Assembly: GCA_900768525.1 (NCBI GenBank)
Contig: CAAGDF010000100.1
Coordinates: forward strand, 1 to 10,256
DNA: 10,256 nt
DNA from: Clostridia bacterium
Lineage (GTDB): Bacteria > Bacillota > Clostridia > Christensenellales > Borkfalkiaceae
Direction: 5' to 3'
The notes beneath the pieces were generated by a model. It was given only the letters and a program-made list of their open reading frames with translations. It searched no databases and was not told the origin of the DNA. Shown piece by piece: positions 3,825 through 10,256 of this stretch. The number at the start of each line of letters is the position of its first letter. Within the stretch, counting starts at the first letter, position 1. The position numbers and the translations under genes were made by a program.

Positions 3825-5852
3825 TTATTGATTATTGTTTTTCAGCAACAACATAAAGCAACCGCCCTGTACCGAACGCGCAAGAAACTCGTGGTGAAGG
3901 GTTGATTTCGTTTCGTACCAATCGGCAAAAGGAATTCGCTCGTAGCTCGTGCGCAAATATTTATCCAACGAGGCAATCAGCTTTCCTTGCTTCGATTTGT
4001 CATCCGACAAACCGGCAGCCCACACAAGCCAATCGCTTTTTGTGTACTCTTTGCGGTTGTCGAGCGGTACGCCGTACTCGTTAAGTTTACTCAGATAGAA
4101 ATCTACTTCCCTTTCGGCAATAGCGTCCGAAAACAAACCTAAACCGAGAACCTTGTCAAACGCCATGTTGTATTTTAGCGAGTATGTTCCGCCGTCGCTG
4201 TCCCAAGTAAGCGGCAAGTGGTCAAACTTGTTGCCGAAAGTTTCGATCTCGGCGGCAAACTCTTCGGCAATTTTGCGATACTTATCTGCATCGTCTTTAC
4301 TGCCGACCGCGCGCAACAGTTCGGCATAGCAAGCAATACCTACGGTTGCTTTTATCGCAAGATTGATATTGTTCGCCAGATGTCCCGCAAAATCGTCGGT
4401 GCAAAGCTGATTTGCGGGATGCAAACCGTTGTTCACAAGGTAATTAACCCATTTCGCAGCCAAGTCGGCGTTTTGCGCAAAAAATGAAATATCTCCGTCG
4501 CTGCGGTAGCACGCATAAAACATAATCAGCATGTTTGCGCACTCTTCGACGGGCATCTGCCCCGCAAAGTCGTATACGTCGGCATTAGCGGGCAAGTTAT
4601 ACGTCGGAAAACGCGTTGTAACGTCGCCGGGCTTGTAAGTAGTGCCCAGTCTCGCCTCGACGGACTTTTTCACCCCGTAACCCTGCCCGTTGCACGCGGG
4701 ATAAGTACCCGCATCATGCGGAGCAAAATCAAAATTCCACACGGGCATCCGCGCAAACTTGAGTATCGGGCGCATCATGCCTTTTGCCAACTCGGGATTA
4801 TACAGCAAATACAAGGGAACCGACGGATAACTGACGTCTACAGTGGCAATACTTCCGTTGGACCAGCACTCCTTAGATAAAAACAACAAATCGTCGCCGT
4901 CGCGGACAAGTTTGTGTGCGGCAATGCTTTGACGAAGCGACGCCACAATCACGTTATAATACTCGTCGGAAAAACCGTCGCACTTAGCGGCGATATCGCT
5001 TTGCAGTTTATCGTCAAACGCCGACAACTTTTTATCGATTTGGGTATAGTTTGCCTGAACATATTTCAATGCGTCGAAAATCGAATGGTTTTGCAGATAG
5101 TACCCCTGCAAATATTTGCCGAAATAATTGATTGCTACGGTTTCGTCGTACCCGAGCATCACAATGCCGCTTTGCGCGGTGTTGAAACTTGCAATATATT
5201 TATCTTCCGTTTTGCAACTAATGTTACGATTATTGCATTTTACATAGTCGGCAAGCGCAGCGCCGTCCGCAACATAGGTATGCTGTCCCGACAGATAGAA
5301 GTATCCCCAATCCGCGCCGTAAGCGTCGTTGTTATTGCTCAGCGGCAACTGACGAAGAAGTCCGATAACCGCGGCTTCGCAATCGTCAAGCACAAAGCTG
5401 TCGCCGATAACGCGCTTGTCCTGCGTTTGCGGAATGTCGTTGTATGCGATATTTCCGCCGACAAAAACCGACACTTCACCGTCGCTGCCCGCCAGTTCAT
5501 ACTCCATATAACACACGGGAAGGGAAAGCAACCCGATATCGTCGGGCGGCAGCGGCGATACGAATTTAACTTTAAGCGTTGCGCCACCTACCGAAAAGGT
5601 ATACTCGGTAGTAAACGCAGTTACTTTAAGGTCTGTTTGCTCGGCAGGCTTCACGCCGTAAGGCACGAAGTCGGCGGTTCTGCCGAGAAAGCAATATTTT
5701 TGCCCGCCGATATCCACAAAACCGCAAATCTTTTTTCTTTCGCCAAACCAAGTTTTAGCATAGTCAGTATTTAACAGATCGTCCGCCACCCATAACGAAA
5801 AGTTGGGATCTTTAACAAACAGCGGGTAGCACGGCAATTTTCTTTGGTTCAT
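3825..5852 (-). CDS. Glutaminase-A family protein (DUF5127/DUF4965/DUF1793), cytoplasmic
   Basis: A 675-residue member of the family named after fungal glutaminase A (GtaA), built of an N-terminal beta-rich part and a C-terminal six-hairpin (alpha-alpha barrel) part like that of many glycosidases. Landmarks are PLFVKDPNFSLW (10-21), FVSPLPPDDIGLLSLP (97-112), SNGSIATVDVSYPSVPLYLL (331-350), HDAGTYP (379-385), MPVEECANM (433-441), QLCTDDFAGHLANN (482-495), YGVPLDNRKEYTKSDW (593-608) and PFADWYET (641-648). Length is normal for the core family. No signal peptide is seen, although many relatives are exported. The start at 5852 follows AGAGGT, which overlaps the stop codon of the GH31 gene nine bases away, so the two are probably translated together. 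The family name comes from glutaminase activity, but next to a glycosidase a sugar-related role is as likely. Exact reaction unknown. Confidence 0.85.
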   Translation of the reverse strand: MNQRKLPCYPLFVKDPNFSLWVADDLLNTDYAKTWFGERKKICGFVDIGGQKYCFLGRTADFVPYGVKPAEQTDLKVTAFTTEYTFSVGGATLKVKFVSPLPPDDIGLLSLPVCYMEYELAGSDGEVSVFVGGNIAYNDIPQTQDKRVIGDSFVLDDCEAAVIGLLRQLPLSNNNDAYGADWGYFYLSGQHTYVADGAALADYVKCNNRNISCKTEDKYIASFNTAQSGIVMLGYDETVAINYFGKYLQGYYLQNHSIFDALKYVQANYTQIDKKLSAFDDKLQSDIAAKCDGFSDEYYNVIVASLRQSIAAHKLVRDGDDLLFLSKECWSNGSIATVDVSYPSVPLYLLYNPELAKGMMRPILKFARMPVWNFDFAPHDAGTYPACNGQGYGVKKSVEARLGTTYKPGDVTTRFPTYNLPANADVYDFAGQMPVEECANMLIMFYACYRSDGDISFFAQNADLAAKWVNYLVNNGLHPANQLCTDDFAGHLANNINLAIKATVGIACYAELLRAVGSKDDADKYRKIAEEFAAEIETFGNKFDHLPLTWDSDGGTYSLKYNMAFDKVLGLGLFSDAIAEREVDFYLSKLNEYGVPLDNRKEYTKSDWLVWAAGLSDDKSKQGKLIASLDKYLRTSYERIPFADWYETKSTLHHEFLARSVQGGCFMLLLKNNNQ

Positions 5853-5861
5853 GTTATACCT

Positions 5862-8381
5862 CTACTTTACAAAAAACTTGATTTCATAACCTTTGTTCAC
5901 GTCTGCGTCAAAACAGACAGTAACAACGTCGCCGTCGGGCGCACTGCATGACGCAGACAGCGGAAACGCTTGTTTATCGACCGAGTGCAGTTCAAACGGC
6001 GTTTCAAGCCCGTTTATCGTAACGCGCAGCACCTTTTCTATTTGTTGCGTTAAATGCGTTTTAACCATACATTTTCTTTTGTTAAACGCCTTTTGCCCGC
6101 TAAAACGCCCTGCGCTCGGTTGCAGCGTGATTACAAAAGCGTTATCGGCTTTATCGTAGCCTGCGGCATACGCGCTTGTGCGGTATTCGCCGATTTGATA
6201 AGCCGTCGTTTCGGTATCGTCCTCGTACAGCGCGCCGCTGTCGCAGCTTTCCCCGCACGGATAAAAGTCGTATACGAGTTTATCCCACGTTTGCGTTTTT
6301 GTATTCGGCGCGTTGTTAGCAAGCGGCAAAACCGCCCCCATGCGCGCAAATAACGGCATTTCGCCAAGTTCATACGCACGGCTTACATACCTGTTTCCGT
6401 CGTATATCTCGCCGCTGAATACGTCCAACCATTTGCCGCGCGGCAGGTATGCGGACGGATTTTGTTGCGGAACGACTTCTTTATAACACAGCATTGCGAC
6501 CGCTTGCGCTCCGCCTTGATAATAGTCTATGCGCACATGGTAGGTTTTGTCGGGTTGCAACACCATAAGTTTGTGATTGAGCGCAGAGTGGAACCCGTTG
6601 TCGGTAAGCACCAATTCGTCGTCTATCCACACTTTAGCACCGTCATCCACGCGCAAAACCAACTCCACCGCTTTATCAAACCGCACCGCAGTCGTAAAGC
6701 GCGCCGAAAAGTTGTATATAGGCACTTGCTCTTCGGGCGCAACGTTATTAAGATTTATTTCTATCTTGCCGTATTCCGTTTCAAATATCGGCTCGCCGAG
6801 CAGCTCCGTACCGCTGTAATATGTCACCCTGACAGGCTCGACAAAGTTCCGTTCTTCAACGACTTTGGGCGGAATACCGGCAATGGGCGAAATAACCAGG
6901 TTGTCGCCCAGCATATACTCGTCCGCACAGGCTAACGCCTTTTCGTCGTCGGGATAATTCCAGCCGATCGCCTTAAACACAGGCTCGCCCGTAACGTAAC
7001 AATTATGAACTTGCGCGTAAATAACTGGCAACAAGCGGTAACGTAAATTGTTGTAGTTACGCACTATGTCCACCGTTTCGTCGTCGTAGTTCCACGCTTC
7101 GCGCGTGCGCACAAGTCCGCCATGCATGCAGTGAGGACGGAAAACGGGCGACAGCGTGCCGAATTGCATCCAACGGATAAACAATTCCTTATCGGGATTG
7201 CCGCCGTGCCCGCCGCAGTCGGCATTGACGTAAGCAATACAGTTATTTCCGCCTTTGATAAGATTATGTACCTCTTGCGCAAGATCTCCCTCGTCGGATA
7301 AAATGTCGCCCGTCCATTGTATGGGATAACGGTGCGATGCCGACGAATTTATTTTTACGTACGTTCCGTTGGCAATGTTATCCACGTTTGCCATGATATC
7401 GGGACGGCGGTAAATCTCGTCGTTTTTTGCCTGCTTCTGATAGAAATGCTTTGTGATTTCGTAAAACAGGTACATACCGAAAGTTTCGCATTTTATCTTT
7501 GCCGTAGGCGAAACAAGCGCGGTCATCCAGTTGCGATCATACCACCATGTGTCAAGCCCTATACCGAGCAAGTTCTGCAAGTTGCGCTCGCGGTAGGCAA
7601 TTTCCTTATCTGCAAACACGCTTGCGCCGTCCTTAGGCTCGGGATGATCGTTAAACATAACGTTGACCTTATGCTCATGCACCTTAGCAATAAAACCCTG
7701 CATATCGGGGAAAAGATCGGTATTGACGTCGTAACCCCAACCGTTCGCATCGGTGCGCCAGTCTGTATCGATAACGAGGTTATCCAACGGATAATCGTGA
7801 CTGTCGTAATCGGCAAGCACCTGCAACGCCTCTTTGTCGGTATAAGGATAATATTTACTGTTCCATGCACCCAAAGTAGACAAACGAGGCATCTGACAAC
7901 GCCCTGTCAATACGGAGTAAAGTTTGCGTAGCAACTTAAAATCCCCTCCGCACAAAATCAAGTAGATATCCTGTGCGTTTTCATCTATTTCATACTCGCC
8001 TTTCCTGTTCGCCGAGTAGCCGCCTTGCGGCACTATTATGCGAGGATTGTCGGCTACGGCGTATACCTCGGGCGTTTCGCCGAGCGCGGGCAACTCCCCG
8101 CTATTATCAAGACTACGGCAGGTATATACGATTTTTCCCTGCTTATATACCTTAATATCGGTAAGAGCGTTTACGTCGGACGGCAAACAAAAGGTATAAT
8201 CGCCCACGACTATACCGTCCGCCGTCACCGCCGAATGTGCGTTATCGCAGCACAGTTCATTGCGGTTCGGAATTAAAAAAGAATCCTCGTCAAAAAACTT
8301 GCCGTTGACGCTTTGTTCCGCTCGGACTACGTTATTATTAAGCACTTGCAATCTGATTTGTCCGAAAATGTATTGTTCCAT
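5862..8381 (-). CDS. GH31 family glycoside hydrolase with inserted PA14 domain
   Basis: GH31 enzymes cleave alpha-linked glycosides (mostly alpha-glucosides, also alpha-xylosides and alpha-galactosides) with retention, using two aspartates. The protein has 839 residues. There is an N-terminal beta-sandwich (about 1-160), then a TIM barrel beginning LGAWNSKYYPYTDKEAL (170-186) and DTDWR (205-209). TWWYDRNW (278-285) has Asp282 as the probable nucleophile, and WTGDILSD (356-363) has Asp359 as the probable acid/base. LGDNLVISPI (491-500) begins the C-terminal sandwich, which is interrupted by a PA14-like insert (about 527-636) before LPRGKWLDVFSGE (646-658). A distal domain closes the protein. 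No signal peptide, so probably cytoplasmic. The start at 8381 follows GGAGAG seven bases earlier; an in-frame start at 8432 would lie in the upstream hairpin. Stop is TAG. Substrate cannot be told from sequence alone. Confidence 0.92.
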   Translation of the reverse strand: MEQYIFGQIRLQVLNNNVVRAEQSVNGKFFDEDSFLIPNRNELCCDNAHSAVTADGIVVGDYTFCLPSDVNALTDIKVYKQGKIVYTCRSLDNSGELPALGETPEVYAVADNPRIIVPQGGYSANRKGEYEIDENAQDIYLILCGGDFKLLRKLYSVLTGRCQMPRLSTLGAWNSKYYPYTDKEALQVLADYDSHDYPLDNLVIDTDWRTDANGWGYDVNTDLFPDMQGFIAKVHEHKVNVMFNDHPEPKDGASVFADKEIAYRERNLQNLLGIGLDTWWYDRNWMTALVSPTAKIKCETFGMYLFYEITKHFYQKQAKNDEIYRRPDIMANVDNIANGTYVKINSSASHRYPIQWTGDILSDEGDLAQEVHNLIKGGNNCIAYVNADCGGHGGNPDKELFIRWMQFGTLSPVFRPHCMHGGLVRTREAWNYDDETVDIVRNYNNLRYRLLPVIYAQVHNCYVTGEPVFKAIGWNYPDDEKALACADEYMLGDNLVISPIAGIPPKVVEERNFVEPVRVTYYSGTELLGEPIFETEYGKIEINLNNVAPEEQVPIYNFSARFTTAVRFDKAVELVLRVDDGAKVWIDDELVLTDNGFHSALNHKLMVLQPDKTYHVRIDYYQGGAQAVAMLCYKEVVPQQNPSAYLPRGKWLDVFSGEIYDGNRYVSRAYELGEMPLFARMGAVLPLANNAPNTKTQTWDKLVYDFYPCGESCDSGALYEDDTETTAYQIGEYRTSAYAAGYDKADNAFVITLQPSAGRFSGQKAFNKRKCMVKTHLTQQIEKVLRVTINGLETPFELHSVDKQAFPLSASCSAPDGDVVTVCFDADVNKGYEIKFFVK

Positions 8382-8407
8382 AAAACTCTCCACTAAACAA
8401 AAACTAT

Positions 8408-8445
8408 GGACGCCGAACAGCTGCGTCGGCAAAAGTTCGACGTCC
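8408..8445 (-). other. Intercistronic hairpin between lipoprotein and GH31 genes
   Basis: On the minus strand GGACGTCGAAC (8445-8435) pairs with GTTCGGCGTCC (8418-8408): 11 pairs with one U-G wobble and a 16-base loop. ATAG and then TTTTTG follow, so the U-run is displaced and termination would be partial at best. Such stems after a binding-lipoprotein gene often protect the upstream mRNA or lower downstream expression. That role is inferred here. Confidence 0.6.
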
Positions 8446-8455
8446 GAATGTTATC

Positions 8456-10198
8456 TTAATACACTTTGTTGGCTGTGACCGCAAGATTGCTTATCTTACA
8501 TTGTACATTGTCCGTCATAAACGACAGGAAGAACAGTTCGTTGTATTCGTCTTCCGACTCTGCCGAAGAAGGTTCTTGCGTTGCGTACGAGAAGAACGTA
8601 TACGACGCGGGTTCATCTTTCCCTATCTCGGTAAAAGTATATGTAAACTTGGTCTCGCCGTTTTCGCCTGCAAACGGTTCCATGTGTATTTTTACGTGCA
8701 ATTTGGCGTTTTCGCTGAATACGTTTGCAACATCGAAATTTTCGTAACGCGCATTGCCATCTGCGTCTTTTTCGTCTGCGTGTTCCCATCGCGTGCCGTC
8801 ACCGTCAGATATTTCCTGCAACGTTTCCACGTTAACTCCGCCCGGGCGGTTGCTATTTCCGAAGTAACACAAACGTATACCGTTGTAGAAGCCTTCGGCA
8901 TTTGTCGGATCTCCTGAGTTCACCGCTTTTTTGATATAAATGCGCAACGTTCCGAAACTCGTTTGTTTTCCGACCGTTTCAAGATTGAATTCCACTTCGG
9001 AGTTGCCGCCGAGGTAGGTATTCGTTTTGACGGCACAATTCCACCAACTGCGTTTTGAAGAGTCGAATTCCGTCAACTTATCGAAGGCGAACCCGTCGGA
9101 CGTAAACGTCGCGGCATTGTATCCGTCAAGCACTCTGCCGTAGCCGAAATCGCTGTAATAGGTATCTTCGCCGCACAATTTTGCAATCAGCTTTTCGGCT
9201 TCTTCGCCGCCGACGAACTTCATATTTGACGCCGCACCGGGGTAAGCTTCTATATCGTTACCTATAAGACAGATACCGGGCGAAGTTTTGCGGTCTTTCA
9301 ATGCGGCATATACGTATTTATCGGTAAGTTGTCCGTTCAGGAACGAATAGAACACGTCGCCGATGCGGGCAATACCGATAGTAATCTTGTTGCCGCCCAC
9401 GTTAAAACCGGGATCTTCAAGACCTTGCGCAGTGTAAAACTCGCGCACAAAACTCGAATCGGGGGTCCAACCGCGGGAATAACGATGCGCCCAAGTGTTA
9501 CCCCAATCGTAAATACGGTAGTAATCTTTAAGCGAGTAACCGCCGTCCTCGTCGGTGGCGTGCAACAAGCCGATACCCCAATCGCGACCGTTGTTTTCTT
9601 CCTTATCAACGCTGTCGAACGTCGCTTCGGCATAGTACACGTCGCTGCGGTCGAGATTGAACCAATTCAGCGAAAAGCCGGGATTGTTGGTGCGCAAAGT
9701 CGGAGCGTTGCTCAACTCGCCTTGCAGAACATCTCTGGGACCGACTCCCTTAAATAGACTCTGATATACGGTAAGGTACACATAATAGTAATTTACCAAC
9801 GCCGAATTATCGTTGTCGGTAACTTCAAAAACAAAAGTGTGTTGCCCTAACGCGTAGTAGTTGCGGCGGCTCGCTCCGGCATTGTATGTTACGCTGCCGT
9901 CTATCTCCCCGTCGTATATATGCGTGACGGTAACGGCACTGTCGTCCATTTTCTTGCCGAAACGGTTTTTAGCAACGTACTGCGGCAAAACGATCTGCGC
10001 CTTGTTCGTAACGGTGATGACCAACGTATTATTCTGAGGCGTTTCGCCGTCAAAAGTCAACGTAGGCAAATCGCTAATCGCAGGTTGTTCGGGTTTGACG
10101 GGCACAATTTCCGTTTTGTTGTTACCGCCACAAGCCGCAAACGCGGAAAAACACATAAGCGCGGCAATTACCAGCACAAATAATCTAAGATTTTTCAC
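8456..10198 (-). CDS. Surface lipoprotein with Ig-like and two lectin-like (ConA-type) modules
   Basis: 580 residues. An N-terminal lipoprotein signal (MKNLRLFVLVIAALMCF then SAFAAC) puts the anchored cysteine at 23, followed by a polar linker. The lipobox FAAC has Phe where Leu is usual. Residues about 44-145 look like a bacterial Ig-like or cadherin-like beta domain (YALGQHTFVFEVTD). Residues about 150-330 and 350-580 look like two concanavalin-A/LamG-type jelly rolls: each is aromatic-rich, with phrases such as ARIGDVFYSFLNGQLTDKY and a closing MKFVG or ISNLAV strand. It does not look like a standard ABC solute-binding protein. The start is GTG at 10198, chosen for AAGGAGA seven bases upstream. 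It sits 15 bases after an ABC ATPase gene and 74 bases before the GH31 gene, so a role in glycan binding at the cell surface is reasonable but inferred. Exact family not recognised. Confidence 0.8.
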   Translation of the reverse strand: MKNLRLFVLVIAALMCFSAFAACGGNNKTEIVPVKPEQPAISDLPTLTFDGETPQNNTLVITVTNKAQIVLPQYVAKNRFGKKMDDSAVTVTHIYDGEIDGSVTYNAGASRRNYYALGQHTFVFEVTDNDNSALVNYYYVYLTVYQSLFKGVGPRDVLQGELSNAPTLRTNNPGFSLNWFNLDRSDVYYAEATFDSVDKEENNGRDWGIGLLHATDEDGGYSLKDYYRIYDWGNTWAHRYSRGWTPDSSFVREFYTAQGLEDPGFNVGGNKITIGIARIGDVFYSFLNGQLTDKYVYAALKDRKTSPGICLIGNDIEAYPGAASNMKFVGGEEAEKLIAKLCGEDTYYSDFGYGRVLDGYNAATFTSDGFAFDKLTEFDSSKRSWWNCAVKTNTYLGGNSEVEFNLETVGKQTSFGTLRIYIKKAVNSGDPTNAEGFYNGIRLCYFGNSNRPGGVNVETLQEISDGDGTRWEHADEKDADGNARYENFDVANVFSENAKLHVKIHMEPFAGENGETKFTYTFTEIGKDEPASYTFFSYATQEPSSAESEDEYNELFFLSFMTDNVQCKISNLAVTANKVY

Positions 10199-10213
10199 GG
10201 TTTTTCTCCTTTA

Positions 10214-10256
10214 TCATCGACAAATTCTCTCACCCGTAATCGGGTCGAACAAAAAC
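10214..10256 (-). CDS. ABC transporter ATPase (MsmX/UgpC type?), last 13 codons
   Basis: Only the C-terminus is present: FLFDPITGERICR, then TGA and an in-frame TAA directly after. An ending of the form FDPxTGxxI is common in sugar-ABC ATPases of the MsmX/UgpC/MalK type, where it closes the TOBE-like regulatory domain. The gene ends 15 bases before the lipoprotein start, which fits a shared operon. The call rests on 13 residues plus context and is tentative. Confidence 0.5.
   Translation of the reverse strand, partial: FLFDPITGERICR

Noticed and set aside
4914..5774. 286-codon plus-strand frame opposite the glutaminase-A-type gene
   Set aside because: It is a mirror of a well-supported gene with clear family motifs on the other strand; no ribosome site or domain.
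7317..7931. 204-codon plus-strand frame opposite the GH31 barrel
   Set aside because: Same reason: it lies opposite the catalytic barrel with its conserved motifs, so it is a shadow frame.

Overview
The window looks like chromosomal DNA from an uncultured, endospore-forming Clostridia-type Firmicute, probably gut-associated. The evidence is a full-length spoIVA (spore coat ATPase), AGGAGG-type ribosome binding sites, an ECF-type thiamine transporter subunit behind a TPP riboswitch, and carbohydrate-use genes. Base composition is moderate and similar throughout, and I see no transposase, integrase, tRNA, rRNA or CRISPR array.

Layout. (1) 1-434, minus: the N-terminal part of pyrG (CTP synthase), cut by the window edge, with a good sigma-A promoter and a minus-strand terminator just upstream that insulates it. 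(2) About 740-1164, plus: no protein gene. Instead there is a long hairpin and then two related, elaborately folded units of about 130 nt each. The two units differ in almost all of their stem sequence but keep the pairing, and they share the same short loop sequences (AAGGCTCG, AGAAACGCC, GATAGACC..GGTCATC). This is the pattern of a conserved structured RNA in tandem. I do not recognise the family, and I rate it the most interesting object here. (3) 1163-2638, minus: spoIVA with a sigma-E-like promoter. (4) 2639-3058: divergent control region with a thiT promoter and TPP riboswitch. (5) 3059-3754, plus: thiT, closed by a strong terminator. (6) 3825-10256, minus: a sugar-use operon, read from the right edge as the last codons of an ABC-transporter ATPase, a two-module lectin-like lipoprotein, a GH31 glycosidase with a PA14 insert, and a glutaminase-A-family (DUF4965/DUF1793) protein.

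How the genes may work together. In the operon, the lipoprotein could bind a glycan at the cell surface and an ABC importer (only its ATPase end is visible) could bring oligosaccharides in. The two large enzymes have no signal peptide and would then act in the cytoplasm. This is inference from gene order and domain content; the substrate is unknown. thiT is probably repressed by TPP through a hairpin that hides its ribosome binding site. spoIVA would be made in the mother cell during sporulation. The tandem RNA runs toward spoIVA and its last stem overlaps the spoIVA stop codon, so it may be antisense to the 3' end of that mRNA.
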